DNA of 64,000 nt from Halapricum desulfuricans. Its GTDB lineage: Archaea > Halobacteriota > Halobacteria > Halobacteriales > Haloarculaceae. The notes under the pieces were generated by a model that saw only the letters and a list, made by a program, of their open reading frames with translations, made no database searches and was not told the origin of the DNA. This document shows, in pieces, positions 1-11,799 of this stretch (positions are counted from its first letter, which is position 1; each line of letters starts with the position of its first letter). The stretch lies in the NCBI RefSeq assembly GCF_017094465.1, contig NZ_CP064791.1, forward strand, positions 930,001-994,000, given 5' to 3'. The translations under genes and the position numbers were made by a program.

Positions 1-309
1 CACGGACGGCTCGCCGTCGAACCGGGGGAGACGCTCCTGGAAGCCGCCGAACACAATGGGTTCGCCTGGCCGTTCGCCTGTCGGGGCGGTGCCTGTACGA
101 ACTGTGCGATCGCGATCGTCGACGGACGGATGCCCCCGCCGGTCGGTCACATTCTTCCGGAGTCGATGATCGAACGCGGGATCCGACTGTCGTGTCTGGC
201 CGCCCCGATCACCGACAACGCCAAAGTCGTCTACAACGTCAAGCACATGCCGGACGTCGCGGAGTTGCTCCTCCCCGCGAGTCGCTTCGAGCAGACCCAC
301 TCGAAGTAG
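1..309 (+). CDS. [2Fe-2S] ferredoxin, 3' part (5' end outside window)
   Basis: The window opens inside this gene; 102 residues are visible before the stop at 307-309. Four cysteines at visible residues 27, 32, 35 and 65 have CX4CX2CX29C spacing, the plant-type [2Fe-2S] ligand pattern of haloarchaeal ferredoxins, with CRGGACTNC around the first three. The protein would act as a soluble cytoplasmic electron carrier. The haloarchaeal acidic N-terminal insertion, if present, lies outside the window. The next gene starts 47 bases downstream behind its own TATA-like stretch. Confidence 0.9.
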   Translation, partial: HGRLAVEPGETLLEAAEHNGFAWPFACRGGACTNCAIAIVDGRMPPPVGHILPESMIERGIRLSCLAAPITDNAKVVYNVKHMPDVAELLLPASRFEQTHSK

Positions 310-356
310 TCAGACCGGTACCGTTATCCGACGCAACACATTATACCTGTAGCGGT

Positions 357-1421
357 ATGGATAACGTTCGAACTGGACTTTCGTACGGCGATGCGCTGCT
401 CGTTCCGCAGCGCTCGCCGGTTGACAGCCGCAGTGACGTGGATCTCTCGACCCAGTTGACGCCCGAGATCGAACTCGAAACGCCGCTGCTGTCGGCTCCG
501 ATGGACACCGTCACGGAAGCCGAGACGGCGATCGCGCTCTCGGAGGCCGGCGGCTTCGGGACGGTTCATCGCTTCATGGCGGTCGACGAGCAGGTCGAGG
601 CTGTCGAGCGCGTCGTCGCGGCCGGCGAACGCTGTGGCGCGGCGGTCGGTATCGCCGAGGACACGATCGCCCGCGCCGAGGCCGTGCTCGAGGTCGGCGC
701 ATCGCTGGTGATGGTCGATGTCGCCCACGGTCATCTCGAACGGACGCTCGATGCGGTCTCGGAACTGCGAGACGCGTTCCCCGACGCCGAGATCGTCGCC
801 GGTAACGTCGCGACGAAACGGGGCGTGCGCGACCTGGCCGACGCCGGTGCCGACGCCGTCAAAGTCGGGATCGGACCGGGTAGTCACTGTACGACGCGCC
901 GTGTTGCCGGTGCTGGCGTTCCCCAGTTGACCGCTGTCGACGACTGCTCCGACGCGGCCGAACCGCTCGGCGTCCCGATTATCGCCGACGGCGGCATCCA
1001 GACATCCGGCGACGCGGTGAAGGCGCTGATGGCGGGTGCCGACACCGTCATGATGGGGAGCCTTTTCGCCGGCACCGAGGAAGCGCCGACCGAAATCGTT
1101 GAGGTCGACGGGACGCGGTACAAGCGATCCCGCGGAATGGCGACGACCGCCGCCAACGAGAACCGCTCCGACAAGGACGCCGACACGGCAGCACCCGACG
1201 CCGACGAAGGTGTCGAGGCACTGACCGAATACAAGGGACCGCTGGCCGACGTCGCCGCGGAGTTCGCGGCCGGAATGCGGTCCGGCCTCTCCTACGTCGG
1301 TGGCCACACGATCGAACAGGCCCGCGAACGAGCGGAGTTCATCCGGGTCGCCCCGGGTGCAAAGGACCGAGAAGGCGCGCACAGCGACCACGACTGGGAG
1401 ACAGTTTCGGTCGACGACTAA
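357..1421 (+). CDS. IMP dehydrogenase/GMP reductase family protein without CBS domains
   Basis: A 354-aa (beta/alpha)8 barrel of the IMPDH/GMPR family, which interconverts IMP with XMP or GMP in purine metabolism. The catalytic loop GPGSHCTTR places the thiol at Cys178; the phosphate-binding ADGGI and the flap motif SRGMA follow. No CBS pair interrupts the barrel, so the chain is shorter than classical IMPDH (about 490 aa) and GMP-reductase length; the choice between the two activities is open. ATG 357 was preferred over an upstream in-frame start at 192 because the latter overlaps the ferredoxin, because homology begins at [12 protein letters not shown], and because a TTATA stretch lies about 20 bases upstream, as in leaderless mRNAs. 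Confidence 0.88.
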   Translation: MDNVRTGLSYGDALLVPQRSPVDSRSDVDLSTQLTPEIELETPLLSAPMDTVTEAETAIALSEAGGFGTVHRFMAVDEQVEAVERVVAAGERCGAAVGIAEDTIARAEAVLEVGASLVMVDVAHGHLERTLDAVSELRDAFPDAEIVAGNVATKRGVRDLADAGADAVKVGIGPGSHCTTRRVAGAGVPQLTAVDDCSDAAEPLGVPIIADGGIQTSGDAVKALMAGADTVMMGSLFAGTEEAPTEIVEVDGTRYKRSRGMATTAANENRSDKDADTAAPDADEGVEALTEYKGPLADVAAEFAAGMRSGLSYVGGHTIEQARERAEFIRVAPGAKDREGAHSDHDWETVSVDD

Positions 1422-1455
1422 CTGAACTGAAAATGAGTGGCCCTCGGCCTGTTCG

Positions 1456-1686
1456 CTATCGGCCGAGCGTCTCGAATCCGATGACCCGATACGCCGGACA
1501 GGTCTGCAGGTAGCCTGTCACGACCAGTACGGCACCGACGATGGCGAGCACGACCGGGCCGACGACGGTGCTGATCGTGCCCGATACGCCACCGATCCCG
1601 GCGAACAACGCGATTGCGACCGCGAGAACAGCGATTCCGATGACGATACGTGCGAGCCTATCGGTCGAGCCGACGTTTTGCTCCAT
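1456..1686 (-). CDS. DUF2892 (YgaP-type) inner-membrane protein
   Basis: A 76-aa protein that begins MEQNVGSTDRLARIVIG, the usual opening of DUF2892 proteins. It has two hydrophobic segments (about residues 12-33 and 38-60) joined by a glycine-rich turn, then TCPAYRVIGFET with the conserved C-P pair. The family is membrane-embedded and in some bacteria fused to rhodanese domains; its role is unclear. A longer frame reaches 1818, but the start at 1686 matches the family start and the extra residues are hydrophilic and derive from the tandem repeat at 1755-1844. It is divergent from the kinase at 1891. Confidence 0.85.
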   Translation of the reverse strand: MEQNVGSTDRLARIVIGIAVLAVAIALFAGIGGVSGTISTVVGPVVLAIVGAVLVVTGYLQTCPAYRVIGFETLGR

Positions 1687-1754
1687 ATCGGATATATCAC
1701 GCTCCGGGAAGAAAACTGTAGCGGCCCAGTAGCCGCGTGCGCGGGTGTCATATC

Positions 1755-1844
1755 TATCGGCACATTCGCCACCTCGAAGTAGTTTTAATAATGTGTAGTC
1801 CATCGGAACATTCGCCATCGCAGTAGTTTTAATAATATGTAGTC
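1755..1844. repeat. Two-unit tandem repeat between divergent genes, each with a TATA-like core
   Basis: Two near-identical units (1755-1800 and 1801-1844) share the core AGTAGTTTTAATAAT followed by RTGTAGTC, and a CATTCGCCA block. On the minus strand each unit reads TTATTAAAACTACT, a plausible TATA/BRE, then a GGCGAATGT segment. The repeat sits in the 204-base gap between the DUF2892 gene (leftward) and the kinase (rightward), so it may be a duplicated promoter or operator. Transcript starts cannot be fixed from sequence. Confidence 0.7.
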
Positions 1845-1890
1845 ACCTTATCTCCTCAGAGCGAACCGACTGTCGCTTTCCCATCTATCC

Positions 1891-3780
1891 ATGTCTGACC
1901 AGACCGGTATCGCGCTTCTCGACCGCAACGGTGCACTCGGCGCGGTGGCCGAGGCACTAGCCGGCGCCGACATGCCCGCCGCTAGATCGTTCGATAACCT
2001 GGCAGAGATCGACGGGACGCCCGACTGTCTCGTCGTTCCGGACCAGCCTGAAACTGACGACCAAACAGCGATTAACGGACTCGCGCTGCTTGAGGCAGCC
2101 AACGACCAGTTCGACTGTCCGATCGCCGTCTACACCCGGCGAGACGGGTACGAGGCGGTCCGATCGGCGCTCGACGCCGGAGCGACAGATGTGCTCCGGG
2201 TTCCAGCCTACCGGCCGAGACTGATCGCACGTCGTATTGCCGCCGCTGCGGGATACGACGACACGTTCCGGTCCAGCGGCGAGCAGATCACGTCGCTGCT
2301 GTGCAACTACCCTCACACCCTATTTCTCAAGGACGACGTGGGCCGATTCGAGAACGTCTCGGCACACACGGCGAACAACTACGGCTTCACGCGCCAGCAG
2401 TTGATCGGGATGAGTGACTACGAACTCTTCTCGACTGCACACGCTGACGAACTCTGGGAGGCCGAACAGGAGATCGTCCGGAGGGGTGAGCCGGAAATAA
2501 ACGCTGTCGAAGAGTACGTTGATCAAGACGGCGAACGACGCTGGGTTAGCACGACGAAGGTCCCCCGGCGCGGACCGGATGGCACGATCGTTGGCATCGT
2601 CGGCGGGACGCAGGATGTCACGCCCGCGAAACAACAGGAGGCGCTGATGGTCGCCCTACACGAGGCCAGTCGCAAACTTACTCGGGCGACGACCCGATCC
2701 GAGATCGCGACTGTCGCCGCTGAGATCGCTGCCGAAATCGACAACTTGCCGGCGGTACAGGTTGCACTGGCGGACCCGGATGGATCGATCCAGCCGATCG
2801 ACGGGGCCACCGCAGGCCCGGACGCGACGGGCGGATCCAGCGGGGGGACAGCCATCTTCGAGCGCTACCGGGACGCGTTTCAGCGTGCGTACGACAGCGA
2901 CACGACCCAGTACGTCGACGCCAGCGGGGACCTTGCGACGGCAGCGTCGGTCGTGAACCCCGTCTTCGAGGGTGAGTTCACGTCCGACGAAGTCGGCATC
3001 GTGATCCCGCTGTCGAAACACGGCGTGCTCGGTGTGGCTGCACCCAGCGGGATCGTCGACGAGTTTACCGATCGCCTCGCGCACGTCCTCGCCGCGAACG
3101 TCGTCGCTGCCTTCGATCGGGCCGAACGGGAACGCGAACTCGCCGAGAAGAACCGCCGGCTCGAAGAGTTCGCGACGCTTGGCGCACACGAACTCCGCAA
3201 CCGTCTCCAGGTCGTTTTAGCTGATATCACGCGGGCGCGATCGGCTACCGGGCCCGATCCGCTCGGACACGCCGAAGACACGCTGGACCGGATGGATCGA
3301 CTGCTCACGCAACTGTTACAGCTAGCCAAAAGCGGCACGATCCCGCGCGCGGTCGATGCAGTCGATCTTCGGGACGTGGCCTGCCAGGTTTGGGACGGAC
3401 TTGATACACCGCCGGGAGCGACCTTTTCCCCGCCGCCTGAGACATCTGTCGTCGCCAATCGCGGGGCGCTGTTCGAGATATTCGAAGCGCTGTTCGACAA
3501 CAGCATCGAGCACGGTCTCGGTACCAACCCTGGTAACGATGCGACGCTGACAGTCGACGTCGGTGTCAGCGAATCGGGGTTTTATGCCGCCGACGACGGC
3601 GTCGGCATTCCCGACGAGCAACGCGGCCATCTGTTCGATGTCGAATATGCGAGATCCGACGACGGATACGGGCTGTACATCGTCTCGGCACTTATCGATG
3701 CCCACGGCTGGGAGATCGGGGTCGCCGAGAGCGAGACCGGCGGCGCACGCTTCGAGATAACTGGTGTCGAGTTCCGGTGA
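1891..3780 (+). CDS. PAS-GAF sensor histidine kinase with N-terminal receiver-like domain
   Basis: A soluble 629-aa protein with no membrane segment. Residues 1-125 resemble a degenerate receiver (CLVVPDQ, AIAVYTRR-like, ALDAGATDVLR); 130-250 form a PAS domain (FLKDDVGRFENVS to GGTQDV); 255-410 look GAF-like; 410-480 hold the dimerisation/phospho-acceptor region with H433 in GAHELRN; 520-629 hold the ATPase with N-box FDNSIEHG, G1 DDGVGIP and a G2 region in DDGYGLYI. The layout matches the soluble haloarchaeal signal-transduction kinases. It probably phosphorylates a receiver encoded elsewhere, since no response regulator adjoins. Divergent from the DUF2892 gene and convergent with rfcL. Confidence 0.9.
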   Translation: MSDQTGIALLDRNGALGAVAEALAGADMPAARSFDNLAEIDGTPDCLVVPDQPETDDQTAINGLALLEAANDQFDCPIAVYTRRDGYEAVRSALDAGATDVLRVPAYRPRLIARRIAAAAGYDDTFRSSGEQITSLLCNYPHTLFLKDDVGRFENVSAHTANNYGFTRQQLIGMSDYELFSTAHADELWEAEQEIVRRGEPEINAVEEYVDQDGERRWVSTTKVPRRGPDGTIVGIVGGTQDVTPAKQQEALMVALHEASRKLTRATTRSEIATVAAEIAAEIDNLPAVQVALADPDGSIQPIDGATAGPDATGGSSGGTAIFERYRDAFQRAYDSDTTQYVDASGDLATAASVVNPVFEGEFTSDEVGIVIPLSKHGVLGVAAPSGIVDEFTDRLAHVLAANVVAAFDRAERERELAEKNRRLEEFATLGAHELRNRLQVVLADITRARSATGPDPLGHAEDTLDRMDRLLTQLLQLAKSGTIPRAVDAVDLRDVACQVWDGLDTPPGATFSPPPETSVVANRGALFEIFEALFDNSIEHGLGTNPGNDATLTVDVGVSESGFYAADDGVGIPDEQRGHLFDVEYARSDDGYGLYIVSALIDAHGWEIGVAESETGGARFEITGVEFR

Positions 3781-3801
3781 GCGCTGACTTGCGCCGCTCG
3801 A

Positions 3802-5286
3802 TCACATGAAATCCGACAGTCCGGTCTGCCCGTCGTCTTCGTCCGACTGGTTTTCCTCTACCGTGGCTTCGGTCCCGTCAACTGTCTCCGACGACGAGTC
3901 GGATGGCGTCGCCGAGTCCTCTCCGTCCGTCCCGTCCGTCCGCTCGTCGCCGTCCGTGCCCTCGCTGTCCACGCCACTGCGTCCGGCGAAGGCTTCGCCG
4001 CTGGCCGCGACTGTTTCGTCGTCCCGTAGCTCCTGGGCGTCCTTGACGATCGACTGGACCTTGTTCGTGTCCTCGCCGCTGCCCGTGATAAACGAGACGT
4101 GGCTGGCGTCGAGATCGTACGCGGCGGCCATCGCGACTGTCAGCTCGCGGTTCTTGCAGTGGTGGGTCATCGTCGCCAGAAACGGCATGATCTCCCGGCG
4201 GGCCGTCGAGATACTGGTCCCGTTCCGGGTCGCGATCTCGCGAGCGATGTAATCGCGGGTCTTTCGGGTCCCTTTCGTGCGGCCGAGTTTCGACCAGTAC
4301 GACGGCGGCCCGTAGCGTGTCCACCCGCCCTTCTGTTCGCCGCGGGCCGCCGCGACGCCCGCAGTCATGTTGTCGCCGGCGTACTTCCAGAAGCTGTAGT
4401 TCTGTGTCGCACGGACCCGCCCTAGCCACTGGTCCGCGCGCGCGAGCGCGCCGTAGGCTCGGGCCAGTTCCGCCCCCTCGAAGTCCTTCGGCACGTTGTC
4501 CGCGATCCAGTTTATCAGGTCGTCCGGCGTCTCGTCGACGTCGTAAGACGATTTGAGCGCAGTCTCGGCGTCCCCCTCCTTGATCACCACGTCGAGATAC
4601 TCGAAGATCCCCTGGGTGGTGTCGCGTTCGCCGGTGATCACGTCCTCGGCTTCGATCGAACCGCGACCTTCCGTCAGCGCCTGTAGGTCCTTGATCGCCC
4701 CGCGGAGGTCGCCGCTGTTCATCTCGGCGATCCGATCGAGCGCGTCGTCCTCGAACTCGATGCTCTCCTTGCGACAGATGTCCCTGAGCACGGGCACGAT
4801 CGAGCGTGTGCTCACCTCACGGAACTCGATCTCCCGGCAGGCGTTGCGAAGTCCCTTGGACATCTCATAGAAGTCGTTGGCGATGAGGACGACTGGTTGG
4901 TCGGCCTCTTTGACGAGTGAGGTGACTGCCCGGGTGCCCCCGCGATCGGCGTTGCCGTGGATGTTGTCGGCCTCGTCCATGACGACCAGTCGACGGCCCG
5001 AACCGCCCTGCGAGAGCGTCCCCGAGCGGGCCGCCTCGCCGGCGACGCGTTCGATCACGTCCTTCGTGCGCGCGTCGCTCGCGTTGAGCTCGATCGTCGG
5101 CCAGCCCTTGTCGTTGGCCAGCGCGTGCGCGGCGGAGGTCTTCCCGACCCCCGGAGAGCCGTGCAGGACGACCGCTTCGCGATGGTCCTCCCAGCTATCG
5201 GCCCACTCCTCGAAGGCGTCTCGGGCCTTGTCGTTGCCCCGGACCTCCGCAAGCGTCGACGGGCGGTACTTTTCCGTCCAGTCCAT
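3802..5286 (-). CDS. rfcL: Replication factor C large subunit
   Basis: The 494-aa AAA+ clamp-loader large subunit, which works with RFC small subunits to load PCNA at primer-template junctions. The start MDWTEKYRPSTLAEVRGN is the canonical RFC opening; Walker A GSPGVGKTS is at residues 43-51 and Walker B VVMDEADN near 101-108. The C-terminal collar is followed from about residue 410 by a Ser/Thr/Asp/Glu-rich tail that ends LSDFM, a hydrophobic-aromatic end that may be a PIP-like PCNA-binding motif. A longer frame to 5382 has no family match. No intein interrupts the Walker motifs. Confidence 0.96.
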   Translation of the reverse strand: MDWTEKYRPSTLAEVRGNDKARDAFEEWADSWEDHREAVVLHGSPGVGKTSAAHALANDKGWPTIELNASDARTKDVIERVAGEAARSGTLSQGGSGRRLVVMDEADNIHGNADRGGTRAVTSLVKEADQPVVLIANDFYEMSKGLRNACREIEFREVSTRSIVPVLRDICRKESIEFEDDALDRIAEMNSGDLRGAIKDLQALTEGRGSIEAEDVITGERDTTQGIFEYLDVVIKEGDAETALKSSYDVDETPDDLINWIADNVPKDFEGAELARAYGALARADQWLGRVRATQNYSFWKYAGDNMTAGVAAARGEQKGGWTRYGPPSYWSKLGRTKGTRKTRDYIAREIATRNGTSISTARREIMPFLATMTHHCKNRELTVAMAAAYDLDASHVSFITGSGEDTNKVQSIVKDAQELRDDETVAASGEAFAGRSGVDSEGTDGDERTDGTDGEDSATPSDSSSETVDGTEATVEENQSDEDDGQTGLSDFM

Positions 5287-5331
5287 TACGCGAGGAAAGG
5301 CGGGTAACGGGGTTAGTGGTTTCGGAGCACT

Positions 5332-5769
5332 GTGAAGTACCTCGAGGTCAAGCCCCGAGGCTTCACCGTCTTGGGACCGCACTGCACCGCAGGTGAATTT
5401 AATTCCCCTCGACCTTCCCGGATGGGTCGGCTGGAATTAAACACCCGAACACACCGATGTGTCCGTGAGGGTCGGCGGCTCCACCACCGCCCGACAACTC
5501 CCGTCTCACCCACCATAGAGGCGGGATTTTGAGAGGAGTCGCATTTCCAAACTGCCAAACGACCAGCGAAGGAATTGAGGTCATCAATTCCATACTTTGA
5601 GAGTTGTTTTCTGGCCGTTACATGTATATTATTTCTCAAACTACTTAAATTTGTGCAATATCGTGACGGCCTTCACCCACGGGGTCAAGTGGTTCGAGGC
5701 GCGAAGCGTCTCGTCATTACGGAAATCTTCGATTTCCGTACGACCCCGAGGCACTCGGCCTAATTTTCT
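5332..5769 (-). mobile_element. Non-autonomous IS200/IS605-like element, copy 1 (no transposase)
   Basis: About 438 bp with no intact transposase, read right-to-left. The minus-strand right end is a GAAGCC-led hairpin ending GGTACTTCAC at 5332, the same end as the element at 53309-53708. The roughly 290 bp next to that end are strongly similar to copy 2, including uninterrupted identical blocks of 27 and 22 bases (about 5484-5550). The left end (about 5660-5769) has palindromes, for example ACGGAAATC-TTC-GATTTCCGT near 5717-5737. The boundary at 5769 is inferred by alignment to copy 2; the bases outside it read TCTAC, against TCTAT at copy 2. A reading frame at 5399-5593 shares PPLWWVRRELSG with copy 2 and may be a tnpB-tail relic. 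This resembles the palindrome-associated elements reported in haloarchaea (recalled, not searched). Confidence 0.7.
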
Positions 5770-5913
5770 GTAGACGCCTTTCAAACTGAGCGCAGACCGG
5801 GTGACCGGGCCTCTCTGTACTCATAGAGCAGAAAAAGTCAGATGAAAGACTATAACTCATAGATGATGGTTATCTCACAGAGTCGTGGTCTCGCTTCGCA
5901 CACGGCCGTCCCC

Positions 5914-5955
5914 TTCGACGGGTTTTTGTATACCCCTCCCTTCGGATGGAATGCA
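5914..5955 (+). promoter_or_regulatory. rRNA operon promoter
   Basis: TTCGACGGGTTTTTGTATAC followed by CCCTCCCTTCGGATGGAATGC closely follows the haloarchaeal rRNA promoter pattern: TTCGACGG, a TATA core, then CGGATG and a purine start about 25 bases downstream. Only one clear copy was found, although many haloarchaeal rRNA operons carry several. Transcription probably begins near 5950. Confidence 0.8.
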
Positions 5956-6147
5956 CACGGCAGGTGGCGGACGGCGGCCTCGGTCGCCACGCCACCGAGA
6001 CTCTAGACGGGTTTTCTCCCGTCGATGATGACGATGTCGCAGGGTCGTTGCTCTGCAACGGCTCGGGTCGCCACCGCTTGGCGGTGGAGATCAGTGAAAG
6101 ATGAGGAGTCCACACCTGCGGGTTACACCGTACAGATGGGTTCTGAT

Positions 6148-6168
6148 GTGAGCCTTGACAGTTCGGTG
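6148..6168 (+). other. 16S processing stem, 5' arm
   Basis: GTGAGCCTTGACAGTTCGGTG pairs with 7814-7836 on the far side of 16S, with a small bulge. Such long stems carry the bulge-helix-bulge cut by the archaeal splicing endonuclease during pre-16S release. Confidence 0.85.
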
Positions 6169-6256
6169 ATGTATCGTCGAATATCTCGATGATCTATCAC
6201 CAACTGACGGACAGAGACATAGCGTGTCTCCGCCAGCCCCCTGATTGTCAGGGAAC

Positions 6257-7727
<1,471 letters not shown>

Positions 7728-7813
7728 AACGATCGGGACTGGGGCGTCGCCCCAGCCCACAAACCCTGTCGCTTTCGCGGCAGGTATCGGTGACAGACGA
7801 CCATTCGGTCGTC

Positions 7814-7836
7814 CACCGAACTGTCAAGGCTCGCAC
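7814..7836 (+). other. 16S processing stem, 3' arm
   Basis: CACCGAACTGTCAAGGCTCG and the next bases are the reverse complement of 6148-6168. The spacer between 16S and this arm also folds into three compact hairpins (CTGGGGC/GCCCCAG, CCTG/CAGG, ACGACC/GGTCGT). Confidence 0.85.
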
Positions 7837-7850
7837 CCCTCGCAAGAGGG

Positions 7851-7917
7851 AGACCGATAGCTCAGTGGTAGAGCACCACCTTGTGTGGTTGCCCCGGTTC
7901 GATTCCGGGTCGGTCAC
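7851..7917 (+). tRNA. Degenerate tRNA-like element in the 16S-23S spacer (anticodon arm short)
   Basis: It occupies the place of the tRNA-Ala found in most haloarchaeal rRNA operons. The D-arm GCTC-AGTGGTA-GAGC, T-arm CCCGG-TTCGATT-CCGGG and most of the acceptor (GACCGA/TCGGTC) are intact, but only 17 nt separate position 26 from the T-stem instead of 22. The best remaining anticodon hairpin is ACCAC-CTTGT-GTGGT, with a five-base loop, so no anticodon can be assigned; the first acceptor pair is A-A. An outer GGGAG/CTCCC helix extends the stem. It is most likely a tRNA relic kept, if at all, as a processing signal. It does not read as tRNA-Ala(TGC). Confidence 0.55.
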
Positions 7918-8023
7918 TCCCGCGGGCGATCGTCGCCCGCACCGACCGATGCACCAGCCCGCGGCAAGCGTGGCTGGGAAGGGTTGATGCACGCACCACC
8001 CACCTCGGGCGTGTATATGACAC

Positions 8024-8069
8024 CGCGTGTACGTGCAATCCAGACGTCAACTGGACCCGTTTCATCGTG
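8024..8069 (+). other. 23S processing stem, 5' arm (bulge-helix-bulge)
   Basis: GTACGTGCAATCCAG, a seven-base bulge, then CTGGACCCGTTT pair with the matching blocks at 11069-11117 around a second seven-base bulge. This is the classical archaeal pre-23S processing stem cut by the splicing endonuclease. Confidence 0.88.
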
Positions 8070-8119
8070 GAACGTGTGTCCGACTATCCGGAGCTGAGCT
8101 TCGCTCAGCTTCGTATCGA

Positions 8120-11051
<2,932 letters not shown>

Positions 11052-11068
11052 TCATACTGGACTGGACG

Positions 11069-11117
11069 CACGATCCGGAAACGGGTCCAGGCGGAAACTG
11101 GATTGCACGTACATGCG
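11069..11117 (+). other. 23S processing stem, 3' arm (bulge-helix-bulge)
   Basis: AAACGGGTCCAG, bulge GCGGAAA, then CTGGATTGCACGTACATGCG are complementary to 8024-8069, with the seven-base bulges facing each other. Confidence 0.88.
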
Positions 11118-11128
11118 GTGGAAACCAA

Positions 11129-11171
11129 CCGACTATGGTACGATGTCGCGGTTCGAGTCCGCGAGTCGGCG
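11129..11171 (+). other. tRNA-like minihelix (acceptor plus T-arm) directly upstream of 5S
   Basis: CCGACT (11129-11134) pairs with AGTCGG (11164-11169) and encloses a perfect T-arm CGCGG-TTCGAGT-CCGCG (11147-11163); the D and anticodon arms are replaced by about 12 bases. The 5S gene starts at the following bases. In Haloferax volcanii, published work reports that tRNase Z matures the 5S 5' end at a tRNA-like structure (recalled, not looked up); this element fits that role. Confidence 0.75.
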
Positions 11172-11293
11172 TTAAGGCGGCCACAGCGGCGGGGCAACTC
11201 CCGTACCCATCCCGAACACGGAAGATAAGCCCGCCTGCGTTCCGGGGAGTACTGGAGTGCGCGAGCCTCTGGGAAATCCGGTTCGCCGCCTGC
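11172..11293 (+). rRNA. rrf: 5S ribosomal RNA
   Basis: 122 nt from TTAAGGCGGCC to GCCGCCTGC, whose ends pair as helix I. The loop C/helix III core CCCATCCCGAACACGGAAG and the loop E/helix IV region GGGGAGTACTGGAGTGCG are almost identical to Haloarcula 5S. No tRNA-Cys follows, unlike in many haloarchaeal operons. Confidence 0.96.
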
Positions 11294-11304
11294 TATTCAT
11301 ATCA

Positions 11305-11391
11305 CGCGATTCCCTTGGGAATCGCGGCATACTCGAAGTGGCTTTGCCACTTCAATACTTTCACCCTCACACAGCGCCTGCTGTGTGGGGG
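11305..11391 (+). terminator. Three consecutive hairpins after 5S (termination/processing region)
   Basis: Three strong stem-loops follow 5S: CGCGATTCCC/GGGAATCGCG (11305-11326), GAAGTGGC/GCCACTTC (11335-11353), and CACACAGC/GCTGTGTG inside CCC/GGGG (11364-11391). The last leads into GTTTCGTATTTTATAC. This is a plausible end-of-operon signal; archaeal termination depends more on T-tracts than hairpins, so the mechanism is inferred. Confidence 0.6.
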
Positions 11392-11476
11392 TTTCGTATT
11401 TTATACGTCCAGTTGCCACTCTATCATCAGTGACAGGACCGACAACTCGTCGCGGGGAAGAGATCAGATCGTACCT

Positions 11477-11641
11477 TCAGTCGCGGTCTCGCAGTTGCTT
11501 GATGCGGTCTTCGAGGGTATCTATCGCGTCTTCGACTTCCCGTTGCGCCTTCTCGCTCATCTCTTCGGCTTCGTCCGCCGCTTGTTCGAACGTGTCTCGA
11601 ACACGCTTGAGTGCCTCGTCCGTCTTATCTGAGTCACTCAT
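11477..11641 (-). CDS. 54-aa acidic coiled-coil protein of unknown function
   Basis: A short leftward frame that faces the end of the rRNA operon: 54 aa, starting MSDSDKTDEALKRVRDTFEQ. It contains long runs of Glu, Asp, Lys, Arg and Ala in heptad-like spacing (DEAEEMSEK, REVEDAIDTLEDRIKQL), which predicts one continuous amphipathic helix. It has no Cys, no membrane segment and no known motif. Strong GC-third-position bias and the acidic composition support it as a real gene. It is convergent with 5S and divergent from mobA. Confidence 0.65.
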   Translation of the reverse strand: MSDSDKTDEALKRVRDTFEQAADEAEEMSEKAQREVEDAIDTLEDRIKQLRDRD

Positions 11642-11799
11642 GTTCCACTGGGAACTGTGGTCTTCAAGCGTGGTAAAACTGATGGCAAAACGTTAAGCCC
11701 GCTATCTCACGCCTACTGGAAGAATGATTCACAGTGATACCACGGAGCTCGCGGCGACGAAAAACGCCTATACCATGGACGACCAAACGACTGGTATCC

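Larger units (their letters stand above)
5770..6256 (+). other. rRNA operon upstream region and 16S leader
   Basis: The stretch between the mobile element and 16S has no supported protein gene. It holds the promoter at 5914-5955, a GACGGGTTTTCTCCCGTC hairpin near 6006-6023 that partly resembles the promoter core, and the 5' arm of the 16S processing stem at 6148-6168. Confidence 0.75.

Noticed and set aside
1687-1818. Longer start for the DUF2892 protein (ATG 1818)
   Set aside because: The added residues come from the tandem repeat and lack family similarity.
5399-5593. Leftward frame in mobile element copy 1 as an intact protein gene
   Set aside because: The frame is shared only in part with copy 2, where an indel shifts it; it is more likely a relic or chance frame in a non-coding element.
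11294-11476. tRNA-Cys after 5S, as in many haloarchaeal operons
   Set aside because: Only hairpins were found; no T-arm or cloverleaf is present.
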